DNA from: Devosia sp.
GTDB taxonomy: Bacteria > Pseudomonadota > Alphaproteobacteria > Rhizobiales > Devosiaceae
NCBI GenBank assembly: GCA_028290245.1
Contig: JAQGKG010000282.1
Coordinates: forward strand, 1 to 26,609
Direction: 5' to 3'
DNA: 26,609 nucleotides
Part shown: positions 8,095 through 16,856 of the stretch, piece after piece
How positions within the stretch are numbered: position 1 is the first letter of the stretch
Layout of the letters: each line of letters opens with the position of its first letter
The notes under the pieces: model-generated
Told to the model about the DNA's origin: nothing
What the model saw: the letters and a program-made list of their open reading frames with translations, nothing else
Databases searched by the model: none
Made by a program: the position numbers and the translations under genes

Positions 8095-8529
8095 CAGTGT
8101 ATTCCAGCCCTATTCCGGGTCATTGCGCTAACATGCCGTGTTGCAACTAATCGGTCCAGCCATCTTAGGGTCCGCTTGCAGCGCTAAATGGTAGGGCGAC
8201 AACGGCTCTTGGCTCGCAATGGGCCATGGTGATGTCCGCGGCGGACTTGGCCATGCGCTCTCAGCTGAGTCCAAAATCTCGCTGCAACACTGCGGTCGGC
8301 GGGCCTGCTGGACTAGCGCCGTAGTTTATAGTCTTGCATCAGGTTGATGTGCAGTAGCCCCGCAGAACTGGGCCCCACAGCGTCGCCCGGTTCGGCGGCA
8401 CTGGCTCCGCCCAGCTCACGCCTCAGCGAGCGCTTTCAGGCCTGATAACTAAGAAACGACGGCCTTTACTGTTGAATATCTCGCCGCTGAAGGACAGGCC
8501 GGGGAAGGCTGCAAGCAGCCTGTACCCAA
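8095..8529. other. 435-bp gap between chemoreceptor and histidine kinase genes
   Basis: Both flanking genes are on the minus strand. A small perfect inverted repeat (GGCTG-CAAG-CAGCC, 8507-8520) lies just after the chemoreceptor stop, but no T-run follows on the transcript, so it is a poor terminator. A short minus-strand frame (8423-8536) gives a protein-like 37-residue peptide that overlaps the chemoreceptor end and has no good start. Otherwise no gene, RNA or strong promoter was recognised. The histidine kinase probably has its own promoter here. Confidence 0.5.
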
Positions 8530-10569
8530 TTAGAACTCACTCCACTCTTGCTTCACAGCAGCGTTGCCGTGGCTAAGATAAGACCTGGATACTGCGCTTT
8601 TGTCCTGCAACGCTCGCATCCCCAGCTTGGGTGTCGTTGGCCTTCCATGAAGCGCTGCTGGCTGGGAAACTTGTTCATTGCCCTGACCGATTTCGAAGAC
8701 ATCCACGATCTTGTCCAACTCAACGGCTTGCGCCTCAGTTTGCTCGATAGCAGCGTTAGTCTGTTCCACCAGGGCTGCGTTGTGCTGGGTCATTTCGTCC
8801 ATCTGACGAATGGCTGTGGCGATCTCACCGATGGACGATGACTGTTCGGCGCCAGCCGACGATATGCCCTGCATGAGCACGCTATTTTCGCGTACCGCCG
8901 CCGAGATCGCCTGCAGCTTTTGCGATGCGCTATCAACTAGTTTTGTCCCACCGCTTACCTGGTGGGAACTCTGCTCGATAAGAGCCTTTACCTCGGATGA
9001 GGCCTGTGCTGCAGATTGAGCCAAGCGTCTGACTTCAACCGCGACCACAGCAAAACCCTTGCCCGCCTCTCCTGCTCGCGCCGCTTCTACCGAAGCATTG
9101 AGGGCCAGCAGGTTGGTTTGGAATGCAATGTCGTCGATAAGGCCGATGATATTGGAGATTTTGGCGGACGAGGTGCTGATGCGCTCCATGGCTAAGGTGG
9201 CTTGCTCCATTACCTGACCACCCTCGCCTGCAAGGTGAGCAGCAGACTCGGTCCGCGAAGCAGCGTCATGTGCTTTTTTGGCGTTCTCGGAGACGGTCCT
9301 GGCCAACTGCTCCATGGCCGCGGACGTCTCTTCAATTGCTACGGCCTGCTTCGTTGTGCGCTCGGCCAGATCATCAGTTCCAGCCAAGATTTCCCCGGTC
9401 GCAGATTTCAAAGCACGAGAGGTGCCACGCAGCTGAGTGACAACTTCGGTCAGAGTGTTGGCAACAGCATTGGTGTCGTCACGCAATGCAGAAAATGCCC
9501 CTCGATAGTTGCCTTCCATGCGTTGTGTAAGGTCGGTTCTGGCCAAGGCGGCGAGGACGTGCCCTGCTTCGTTAAGGCCCGCAGAGACTGTCTCAACCAT
9601 TGCGTTGAAATTGGTCGAAATGCGATCGATGTGGATATCGCCGAACGTGCCGTTGATGCGCTTGGAAAAGTCGCCTTCCACCGTCGCTCCAACGACGTCA
9701 TCAAACGCTGACTGAAAGTCCCGCATCATCGCGGCGCGTGTGGCCGCCTGCGCAGCACGTTCAACTTCCTCGCGGCTCGAAGTCGCGACCTTGATGCCAT
9801 TTTGGCGGAAAACTTCTACGGTGCGCGCGATTTCCGCGAGCTCATCGATGGGTTGCGAGCTTTTCGCGGACACTCCGAGATCGCCATTCGCCAGCTGCCC
9901 CAAAACGGTCGCGATCTGCCGCAGCGGCTGCACGATAAGACGGCTGCTCAACAGCAGCATTGCACCAACCAGTGTAATCACCATCCCCAAGCTAGCGTAG
10001 TTCACCAAGCTAGAGATGGAACTGACGTTCTTGGCGCGTTCCGCTGAGGTCGTGTTTGCTAATTCGATGGCGTCTGAGACCCCTGCCATTGCCTCCTCAA
10101 GATGGGAGAAAGCCGCGTCAAACTCCGGAAGTTCTGCATGCGCCGTCAGCATCTCACCCGTCGCGGAGATTGCAACAATGCGTTCAGCCGCAACTATGTA
10201 TTCTTCTAGGGGTTGATTGAGTCCCCCGAGGGCCGATGAAATTTCCGAGGGCAGTTCCAGTTTGCCCTGATCTTCGATAGCGGCCCGAAATTTTGCAGCA
10301 TACTCTTTCACTTCTGCGACTGCTTCGAGGGTCATGACATTATCGCTGTTTAGACCCGCATACATCCCTTTGAATACGACTCCTCGTAAACCGTCGTGAA
10401 GCATGTCGGCAGTCAAATGGGCCTTCATAGATGCCATCAGCGTCTCTGATGTATTGGATGCAGTCACGAACGATTGCGAGACGAAGAAACTGGAGGCCAC
10501 GACTGCTCCACCCAGAAGCAATACTGCGGTGCACGTGCTAAGAACGACGAGTTGGAATTTCACCTGCAT
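8530..10569 (-). CDS. Methyl-accepting chemotaxis protein with C-terminal CheR-docking-like pentapeptide
   Basis: A 679-residue transmembrane chemoreceptor. Membrane helix 1 is near 6-30. A helical periplasmic ligand domain of about 155 residues follows, then membrane helix 2 (about 192-212), a HAMP domain (about 213-265), and a second HAMP-like helical stretch (about 282-382) seen in many alphaproteobacterial receptors. The signalling domain's hairpin tip, with IDDIAFQTNLLALNASVEAA and GKGFAVVAVEVRRLA, lies at about 478-517 and is where CheA and CheW bind. The last five residues are EWSEF, matching the xWxxF tether by which CheR/CheB dock on high-abundance receptors. The ATG at 10569 is used; a GTG two codons later has better spacing to an upstream GAGG. 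Together with the kinase and binding-protein genes it forms a sensory block. The ligand is unknown. Confidence 0.92.
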   Translation of the reverse strand: MQVKFQLVVLSTCTAVLLLGGAVVASSFFVSQSFVTASNTSETLMASMKAHLTADMLHDGLRGVVFKGMYAGLNSDNVMTLEAVAEVKEYAAKFRAAIEDQGKLELPSEISSALGGLNQPLEEYIVAAERIVAISATGEMLTAHAELPEFDAAFSHLEEAMAGVSDAIELANTTSAERAKNVSSISSLVNYASLGMVITLVGAMLLLSSRLIVQPLRQIATVLGQLANGDLGVSAKSSQPIDELAEIARTVEVFRQNGIKVATSSREEVERAAQAATRAAMMRDFQSAFDDVVGATVEGDFSKRINGTFGDIHIDRISTNFNAMVETVSAGLNEAGHVLAALARTDLTQRMEGNYRGAFSALRDDTNAVANTLTEVVTQLRGTSRALKSATGEILAGTDDLAERTTKQAVAIEETSAAMEQLARTVSENAKKAHDAASRTESAAHLAGEGGQVMEQATLAMERISTSSAKISNIIGLIDDIAFQTNLLALNASVEAARAGEAGKGFAVVAVEVRRLAQSAAQASSEVKALIEQSSHQVSGGTKLVDSASQKLQAISAAVRENSVLMQGISSAGAEQSSSIGEIATAIRQMDEMTQHNAALVEQTNAAIEQTEAQAVELDKIVDVFEIGQGNEQVSQPAALHGRPTTPKLGMRALQDKSAVSRSYLSHGNAAVKQEWSEF

Positions 10570-10719
10570 GCCTCAATCAGTTTGTCGAGACACCATTGCG
10601 CTTGGTATGGATAAATATTCGTTACGATAGATCTAGCCACGTAAATTGTTGGGTAAAAGGTGATTTGTTGAAGGAGAGATCTTCGCCAACCAGGAGTTAA
10701 AGATACGCCACACTTGCAG

Positions 10720-11784
10720 CTACACTAGTTTGATCCCGTGGGGGTTGAACAGACGGAGTTCGCTTGGCTTCCAAGCGAAATAGACCACCTTATTGACGGC
10801 TAGGTCTTCGCCTTCGCGCTGCTCGGCAATCAGATTCTGACCATCGGCCAGTTGGCAATAGACGTAGCGAGTGCCACCCAGGTATTCGCAGAAGTCGACG
10901 GTCGCCTGGAGCGTACCGGGCGCCGCCAGAGATAGCACCAGGTGCTCGGGACGGAGACCAACGGTCACGTTTTCGCCATTAGGGGTATCGATTGATGGCA
11001 CCTCGATTTCATCACCTGCCACCATAACCTTGCCGGTGCCTTGCACCGTTGCATCCAGCAGGTTCATCCGTGGCGAGCCAATGAAGCCCGCGACGAAGGT
11101 ATTGGCGGGGTGCTCATACACTTCGCGGGGCGTGCCGACTTGCTCGATCACCCCGTCGCGCAGGACCACGATCTTGTCGGCCAGCGTCATCGCCTCGGTC
11201 TGGTCATGGGTGACATAAACCATGGTATTGCCGAGTTCCCGGTGTAGCCGGGCAATTTCGATCCGCATCGAGACCCGCAGTTCCGCATCGAGATTGCTCA
11301 GCGGCTCATCGAACAGGAACACCTGTGGCTTTCGCACGATGGCGCGTCCAATGGCGACGCGCTGGCGCTGGCCACCCGACAGCTGGCCAGGCCGGCGATC
11401 CAGCAGCGGTTCGATCTTGAGGATTTTCGCCGCAGCATCGACCTGAGCGGCTATCTCGGCCTTGGGAACATTGGCCATCGACAGGCCGAAGCCGAGGTTT
11501 TCGCGCACGCTCATATGCGGATAGAGCGCGTATGACTGGAACACCATGGCGATGCCGCGCTGCGATGGATCGAGATCGGTGACGTCCTTGCCGCCGATTT
11601 CGATATCGCCGTCGGTGACTTCTTCGAGCCCCGCGATCATCCGCAGCAGAGTGGATTTCCCGCACCCCGAGGGGCCGACGAAGACGACGAATTCGCCTTC
11701 GCCGACCACCAGATCGACGCCGTGGATCACTTCGAGCGGCCCGAAGCTCTTGCGAACCTGCCGCAACCGCATGCCCTCGGTCAT
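10720..11784 (-). CDS. ugpC: Sugar ABC transporter ATP-binding protein (UgpC/MalK family)
   Basis: This 354-residue protein is the ATPase that powers the CUT1 sugar importer encoded upstream. It has Walker A GPSGCGKST (37-45), Q-loop Gln83, signature LSGGQ (135-139), Walker B VFLFDE (155-160) and switch His193. A C-terminal MalK-type regulatory/OB domain follows from about residue 240, including GLRPEHL. The open frame extends upstream to 11841, but the ATG at 11784 is chosen because it overlaps the stop codon of the glycosidase gene (ATGA) and the family N-terminus begins there. The overlap predicts translational coupling. Ugp-type ATPases are often shared among several importers. The symbol follows the family name and does not imply glycerol-3-phosphate as substrate. 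Confidence 0.92.
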   Translation of the reverse strand: MTEGMRLRQVRKSFGPLEVIHGVDLVVGEGEFVVFVGPSGCGKSTLLRMIAGLEEVTDGDIEIGGKDVTDLDPSQRGIAMVFQSYALYPHMSVRENLGFGLSMANVPKAEIAAQVDAAAKILKIEPLLDRRPGQLSGGQRQRVAIGRAIVRKPQVFLFDEPLSNLDAELRVSMRIEIARLHRELGNTMVYVTHDQTEAMTLADKIVVLRDGVIEQVGTPREVYEHPANTFVAGFIGSPRMNLLDATVQGTGKVMVAGDEIEVPSIDTPNGENVTVGLRPEHLVLSLAAPGTLQATVDFCEYLGGTRYVYCQLADGQNLIAEQREGEDLAVNKVVYFAWKPSELRLFNPHGIKLV

Positions 11785-13703
11785 GGCTGCCGGTCCGCCC
11801 GCAGCCAGACCAGCATTTCGCCCGGTTCGCGATTGTCCCACAGATGATACGGCACCATGCGCGCGGTGTCCGGCTCGGCGGTCGGCGCGGCCTCGGCATA
11901 CAGCGCATCGCCCCAGCCTTCGGCCACCTCACGCAGCACCGGCAGGTCGATGGCGATGGCGCCGTTGAAGTTCGGGATCGTCGCCGTCTGCGACCTGCCC
12001 AGCCCATCCCCCAGCAGGATCGAGTTGAGGCCAACCGCATTGTCGGTACCCTCGAGGCAATACACCAGCGGTCCGCGCATCACGGCGACACGGCCCGCAT
12101 CCTGGCGCACCTTGGGATTGGCCCGCAGCGCTCGCGGCACTAGTGGCAGGTCGAGCCTCACACTGTCGCCGGCATGCCATTCACGCTCCATCCGCGCATA
12201 GCCGTCGGTGGTGATGTCATCGAGTTCTAGCCGCTGGCCATCGATCGCGATTGCGGCGCCCTTGGCCCAGGCCGGGATGCGCAACGACAACGCGAATGTC
12301 GTCGGCTTGGCGACCGCCACCGTCAGCGCGATGGCGCCATCCCAAGGGTATTGTGTCTGTTGCGTCAGCGTCACCTCGCCGCCGCTCAGTTCCACCCGGG
12401 CAGTGCTTTCGCCATACAGGTGAACGGCGATTTCGTGATCGGCCACGCCATACATATAGGAGCCGATCGAGGCGACCAGCCGGGCGATGTTGGGCGGGCA
12501 GCATGGGCAACGATGCCAGATCCAGAGATGGTGCTTGCCGGCTCTCTCAAGTGGATTTTCATAGAAGAAGGTCTTGCCGTCGCGCGAGAGGCCGGCGATG
12601 GCTCCATTGTACAGCGCTTGCTCCATGGTATCGGCATATAGCCGGTTCGGCCCGCGCCCCAACATGCGGTTGGCCCAGAACACCAGCCCCACCGACGCAC
12701 AGGTCTCGGCATAGGCGCTCTCGTTGGGCAGGTCGTAGTAGTCGGTGAAGCCTTCGTTGGAGGCCGCTGGCCCGATGCCACCAGTCAGGTACATCTGCTT
12801 TTGGGTCAGGTCGTTCCACAAGGCTTCCAGAGCAGGCGTCAAGCTGTCGTCGTTATATTCCGTCGCGATGTCGGCCATGCCGGAGTAAATATACATCGCC
12901 CGCACCGCATGCCCGACCACTTTGCGCTGGTCCCGCAGCGGCTGGTGGGACTGGTTGTATTCGAAGACATGGGCCTGCACCCCCTTGGGGTCCCAGCCCC
13001 CGCGTTTCGCCTCATCGATGAAATAGTTTGGCTGCTGGCCGCGCTCGTCGACGAAATACCTGGCCAGATCCATGTATTTCTGCTCGCCGGTGACGCGCGC
13101 CAGCCGCACCAGGGCCAGCTCGATTTCCTCGTGACCGCAATAGCCGCGCATCTGTCCGGGGCCGCGTCCGAATTTTTCGATGATCAGGTCGGCATAGCGA
13201 CACATGATGTCGAGGAACTTGCGCTTGCCGGTGGCCTGGAAATAAGCGACGGCCGCCTCGATCATGTGCCCGGCACAATAGAGTTCGTGGAAGTCGCGCA
13301 GGTTGGTCCAGCGCTCTTCAGGCCAGATGCGGATGAAGAACGAGCCCAGGTACCCGTCCGGCTCCTGCAGCCTCTCATACATGTCGATGATGGCGTCGGC
13401 CCGCGCTTCCAGCTCGGGGTTGGGCTTGCGGTACAGCGAATAGGCGATGGTCTCGATGGATTTGGCCAGGTCGCTGTCCCAGAACATCTGCGTCGTGCCT
13501 AGCCATCCGACGACCGGGATGACGAGGCCCGGACTGGGGACATTGATGTCGATTTGCTCCAGCATGCGCGCCTCGACGCAGCGATCCAGCAGGATGGCGG
13601 CGGTCTCGTCACAGACAGCCTCCTGCCAATCGCCCCAAAAGCCGGCGACGTCGACGCTGGGCACGGGCAAGGGGCGGAATTGACGGGTAGTGGACTGAGC
13701 CAT
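11781..13703 (-). CDS. GH127-family glycoside hydrolase, probable beta-L-arabinofuranosidase
   Basis: A 640-residue protein of the GH127 (former DUF1680) family, typified by Bifidobacterium HypBA1. The unusual zinc/cysteine active site is recognisable: Glu333 and Cys335 in NESAYAETCASVG, and the Cys pair 401-402 in CPCCPPN. In HypBA1 the equivalent Glu and three Cys bind zinc and one Cys is the nucleophile. An alpha/alpha barrel occupies roughly 15-420 and beta-sandwich domains follow. No signal peptide is seen, so it should act in the cytoplasm on sugars imported by the neighbouring transporter, releasing L-arabinose or a related sugar. Other GH127 members cleave aceric-acid-type sugars, so the exact substrate is open. 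It has a GAAGGAAG ribosome-binding site and starts 22 bases after the permease gene. Confidence 0.88.
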   Translation of the reverse strand: MAQSTTRQFRPLPVPSVDVAGFWGDWQEAVCDETAAILLDRCVEARMLEQIDINVPSPGLVIPVVGWLGTTQMFWDSDLAKSIETIAYSLYRKPNPELEARADAIIDMYERLQEPDGYLGSFFIRIWPEERWTNLRDFHELYCAGHMIEAAVAYFQATGKRKFLDIMCRYADLIIEKFGRGPGQMRGYCGHEEIELALVRLARVTGEQKYMDLARYFVDERGQQPNYFIDEAKRGGWDPKGVQAHVFEYNQSHQPLRDQRKVVGHAVRAMYIYSGMADIATEYNDDSLTPALEALWNDLTQKQMYLTGGIGPAASNEGFTDYYDLPNESAYAETCASVGLVFWANRMLGRGPNRLYADTMEQALYNGAIAGLSRDGKTFFYENPLERAGKHHLWIWHRCPCCPPNIARLVASIGSYMYGVADHEIAVHLYGESTARVELSGGEVTLTQQTQYPWDGAIALTVAVAKPTTFALSLRIPAWAKGAAIAIDGQRLELDDITTDGYARMEREWHAGDSVRLDLPLVPRALRANPKVRQDAGRVAVMRGPLVYCLEGTDNAVGLNSILLGDGLGRSQTATIPNFNGAIAIDLPVLREVAEGWGDALYAEAAPTAEPDTARMVPYHLWDNREPGEMLVWLRADRQP

Positions 13704-13725
13704 TTCAAGCTTCCTTCAGTTAGGA

Positions 13726-14592
13726 TTATTTGACCGCGCCGGCCATCAGGCCGCGCATGTAGTAGCGTTGCAAAATCAGGAACACGGCAAGGCAGGGGAT
13801 GGTCATCACCATGACGCCCGCCTGCACAGCACCCCAGTTGATCGCCCCGAGCCGACCGGCACGAACCGCCGTCATCAGCACCGGGAGGGTGTATTTGTCG
13901 TTGTCGGACAACAGGATCAGCGCTGCCAGGAACTCGTTCCACGAGTTGAGAAAGGCAAAGATCGCCACTGTCGCTACCCCGGGCATGACCAGTGGCAATA
14001 GCACCCGCACCAGCAGCTTCAGATCGCGGGCGCCATCGATACGGGCTGCCTCCTCGATTTCCCGCGGCACCGCGTCGAAGGCGTTGCGCATCATGAACAC
14101 CGAGAACGGCAGCTGCAGCGTGACATAGACCAGCACCAGCCCGACCAGCGAATTGTTGAGCCCGAGCTTGGCCAGGATGATGAATAGCGGCGTCAGGATC
14201 GACTGGAACGGGATCATCAGCGTGGCGATGATCAGAACGAAAAACACGTTTTTGAGCGGGAAGCGGTAGCGCGAGAACCCATAGCCGGCGAGCAGGCTGA
14301 CGATGACCGTGAGGACCACCGTCGCCAGCGCCACCAGCGCAGAATTGAGCGTGTGCTGCCAGATGCCGGCGCCAAATGTATCGAGCACCGCATAGGTATC
14401 GAAGCTAACGCCCTGCGTCGGCCACGGCGGCAGCGGCGGTTGTTGCGCCTCGCTGCCGGTGCGCAGTGAAGCCAGCCCTGTCCAGGCAAAGGGCGCAAAG
14501 AAAAACAGCGCCGCGCCGATACCGAAGGCGTGGTAGCCGAAGCCGCCCCAGAACTTTTGGCGCTGACGGCGATGCCTCGCTACGGCGCTCAC
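13726..14592 (-). CDS. Carbohydrate ABC transporter permease (MalG-like, CUT1)
   Basis: A 288-residue inner-membrane permease with about six hydrophobic helices. The cytoplasmic EAA loop is at about 180-200 (EEAARIDGARDLKLLVRVLL), which contacts the ATPase. The RNAFDAVP stretch before it and the short C-terminus (RYYMRGLMAGAVK) are typical of the MalG/UgpE group. Translation starts at GTG 14592, which overlaps the stop of the upstream permease gene (GTGA), so the two subunits are translationally coupled for one-to-one assembly. It forms the import channel with the preceding MalF-like protein. Confidence 0.92.
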   Translation of the reverse strand: MSAVARHRRQRQKFWGGFGYHAFGIGAALFFFAPFAWTGLASLRTGSEAQQPPLPPWPTQGVSFDTYAVLDTFGAGIWQHTLNSALVALATVVLTVIVSLLAGYGFSRYRFPLKNVFFVLIIATLMIPFQSILTPLFIILAKLGLNNSLVGLVLVYVTLQLPFSVFMMRNAFDAVPREIEEAARIDGARDLKLLVRVLLPLVMPGVATVAIFAFLNSWNEFLAALILLSDNDKYTLPVLMTAVRAGRLGAINWGAVQAGVMVMTIPCLAVFLILQRYYMRGLMAGAVK

Positions 14593-15512
14593 TTGTCGTC
14601 TCCTACGCGCAGCAGGCGCAGTTGCACGATGCTCAGCACGATGAGGATGGCCAGCAGCGCGATCGACAGCGCCGAGCCATAGCCGAGGTGGAACGACACA
14701 AAGGACTGGTTGAAGATGTAATACACCACCGAAATCATCCGGTTCTGCGGCCCGCCGCTAGTCATGATGTAGAACTGGTCGAACGCCAGCACCGAGCCGG
14801 TGACGCTGAGGATCAGCGCCAGTGCGATGGTCCGGCGCATCAGCGGCAGTGTCAGGCGGCGGAAGCGCTGCCAACGGCTGGCGCCATCGATCCGCGCCGC
14901 TTCGTTGAGCTCGGTCGGGATCGACTGCAGCCCCGTCAGCAGGATGATCATGGTGAAGCCCGCCACCTTCCACACCACCATGACAATGATGGTCCAGAAG
15001 GCGCCGTCGAAAGTCGCCAGCAGGTTCACTTTCTTGCCCCCGAAGCCCATCATGCGAATGGCCGGCCCGATCAGTCCGCTATCGACATTGGCCAGCCACA
15101 CCCAGAGCAGCGACGCTGTGGCGAGGCCCACCACCACCGGCATGAAAAACACCGTCCGATACAGCCCTGCGCCCCGCCGCTGCTTCTCGACGAAGATCGC
15201 CAAGGGGAACGCCACGATGAAAATCGCGATAGTGGTGATAACGGTGTAGTAGCCGGTGAATTTGAGGGCGGTGAAGAACTTGTTGTCGGTCAGCAGGCGG
15301 ACGTAGTTGTCCAGCCCGATCCACTCCGGCTGGCCCAGCAGCGGCCAGTCATGGAAGCTCATCCAGAAGGTAAACAGCACCGGGATGACGAAGAACACGA
15401 TCACCAGGGCCATGGCGGGCGCGATGTAGAGCAGGCCCTGCCACTGCCCCAGGCGGGCACGGCGGCGACGCAACCGCGCTGGCACGGCCAAGGTAAGCGC
15501 TGGACTGGTCAT
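14589..15512 (-). CDS. Carbohydrate ABC transporter permease (MalF-like, CUT1)
   Basis: A 307-residue inner-membrane permease of the MalF/UgpA group. A basic cytoplasmic N-terminus (ARLRRRRARLG) is followed by a first helix near 27-48, about five further helices, and the EAA loop LNEAARIDGASRWQRFRRLT in the C-terminal half. The open frame reaches 15677, but that would overlap the binding-protein gene by about 110 bases. The ATG at 15512 gives the usual family N-terminus and leaves a 55-base gap. It pairs with the MalG-like protein, whose start codon overlaps this stop. Confidence 0.92.
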   Translation of the reverse strand: MTSPALTLAVPARLRRRRARLGQWQGLLYIAPAMALVIVFFVIPVLFTFWMSFHDWPLLGQPEWIGLDNYVRLLTDNKFFTALKFTGYYTVITTIAIFIVAFPLAIFVEKQRRGAGLYRTVFFMPVVVGLATASLLWVWLANVDSGLIGPAIRMMGFGGKKVNLLATFDGAFWTIIVMVVWKVAGFTMIILLTGLQSIPTELNEAARIDGASRWQRFRRLTLPLMRRTIALALILSVTGSVLAFDQFYIMTSGGPQNRMISVVYYIFNQSFVSFHLGYGSALSIALLAILIVLSIVQLRLLRVGDDK

Positions 15513-15567
15513 GGCAGAAACTCCGAAGCGGAAAGCTGGCCGGGAGCCGAAGCCCCCGACCGTCGAC

Positions 15568-16806
15568 TTACTTCGCGTTGTCGATGATCGACTGCATTTC
15601 AGCCTGTGCGTCGGAAAATGCCGCATCCACGTCGTCGCCATAGATGGCGGCGTTGATGAAGGTCGCCCACGGGCCATTGCTGGAGTTGATCAGGTCGTTG
15701 AACAGCACGGTGTATGGCGTCTTGGCGGTCGCGATGGCGTCCACCGCAACCTGCAGCCGCGGATCGAGACCCTTCAGCACGTCGGCCGCGATATCGCTGC
15801 GGGTCGGCAGGCTTCCATTGGTGGCAAAAACCTTTTGGGCTTCCGGCGAGTACATGTACTCGATGAACTCCTTGACCGCTTCGAGACGTGGCGTGCCCTT
15901 GGTGACGACGATGTTGTCACCGCCGGCAAACGACGACGTGCCGCTGACGATGCCAGGAATCTGGGTCACGCCGAAATGCAGGTCCGGATAGTCGTTGACC
16001 AGGGTTCCGATCGAGAAGGCGCCAAGGCTTTGCTGCCCGATTTTGCCATTGGTGAAGCTGAGGAAGTTGCTGCCGTTGTCGGTGGCGGCGCTTTCGGGCA
16101 CCAGGTCCTTGGCAACCATCGAGCGATACTTGTCGATCGCTGCGCGCATTTCAGGCGTGTCGAGCGTCGCCGTCTGTGCATCCTCGGACAGGATATCCTT
16201 ACCTTCGGCCCACACCAGCGGCGTGAAGGTGAAGATCATGCAACCGCCACAACCGCCGCCGGAGAAATAGAAGCCATAGGTGTCTTCACCAAGGGCGCGG
16301 ATTTTCTCGGCATTGGCTTCGATTTCGTCCCAATTCGCCGGCGCTTTCTCGGGATCGAGCCCCGCCGCCTGGTACAGGTCCTTGTTCCACGCAAAAACCG
16401 AGGTCTCCACCGACAGCGGCAGACCGTAGTTCTTGCCGTCATAAGTACCCAGCTTGACATGTGACGGCGCCAGGGCGTCGAAATAGGGCAGGCCATGCGC
16501 CCATTCGGTAAGGTCTTCCAGCTGGCCTGCAGCGGCAAACGACGGCGTGTAGATCAGATCGAGCGACAGGGCATCGGGCGCCTGGCCGCCGGCAATAGCG
16601 GTAGCGTATTTCTGCACCAGTTCGGCAAACGGCACCTCGGTCAGCGCCACCTGGTTTTCATGGCTTTCATTATAGGCCTCCACCACGCCGGTGAAGGCGG
16701 CGCCGATGCCGGTACGCACCAAGATGTTGATCGTGTCGGCGGCCGAGGCGCTGGAAACCAGGCTCAGCGTCGCGACGCTGGCCGTTGCTAGAAGACGTTT
16801 AAGCAT
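15568..16806 (-). CDS. Extracellular sugar-binding protein of the CUT1 importer (SBP family 1)
   Basis: A 412-residue periplasmic solute-binding protein. The signal peptide is clear: KR at positions 3-4, a hydrophobic core ATASVATLSLVS, and cleavage expected after ASA in SASAADTINI. The mature protein has the family 1 (MalE/UgpB-like) fold, with GLPLSVETSVFAWNKDLYQ typical of the ligand-cleft strand and helix. A Gly/Cys-rich loop (GGGCGGCMIF) holds two cysteines. The ATG at 16806 is chosen because GGGAGGA lies six bases upstream and the signal peptide begins there; longer starts would overlap lacI. It is the first structural gene after lacI (50 bases) and delivers the sugar to the two permeases. 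Confidence 0.92.
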   Translation of the reverse strand: MLKRLLATASVATLSLVSSASAADTINILVRTGIGAAFTGVVEAYNESHENQVALTEVPFAELVQKYATAIAGGQAPDALSLDLIYTPSFAAAGQLEDLTEWAHGLPYFDALAPSHVKLGTYDGKNYGLPLSVETSVFAWNKDLYQAAGLDPEKAPANWDEIEANAEKIRALGEDTYGFYFSGGGCGGCMIFTFTPLVWAEGKDILSEDAQTATLDTPEMRAAIDKYRSMVAKDLVPESAATDNGSNFLSFTNGKIGQQSLGAFSIGTLVNDYPDLHFGVTQIPGIVSGTSSFAGGDNIVVTKGTPRLEAVKEFIEYMYSPEAQKVFATNGSLPTRSDIAADVLKGLDPRLQVAVDAIATAKTPYTVLFNDLINSSNGPWATFINAAIYGDDVDAAFSDAQAEMQSIIDNAK

Positions 16807-16856
16807 TTCATTCCTCCCTGTTTGGACCATGGTCGACGCTGGCCCATAGCGTTGCT

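Noticed and set aside
8507..8520. Inverted repeat GGCTG-CAAG-CAGCC after the chemoreceptor gene as a terminator
   Set aside because: The stem is only 5 bp and no U-run follows on the transcript.
14466..15587. Long plus-strand open frame (373 codons) opposite the two permease genes
   Set aside because: It is antisense to two genes with clear family motifs, and its His/Gln/Arg-rich translation has no domain. It is a by-product of high GC content.
15568..15677. Upstream extension of the MalF-like permease to 15677
   Set aside because: It would overlap the binding-protein gene out of frame by about 110 bases. The ATG at 15512 begins the usual family N-terminus.
16236..16260. The GGGCGGC loop with two cysteines in the sugar-binding protein as a metal-binding or redox motif
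   Set aside because: As far as I recall, similar Gly/Cys-rich loops occur in related CUT1 binding proteins, so it is probably structural.
15511..16464. Plus-strand open frame (317 codons) opposite the sugar-binding protein gene
   Set aside because: The opposite strand encodes a secreted binding protein with a signal peptide and a strong ribosome-binding site. The antisense translation shows no family pattern.
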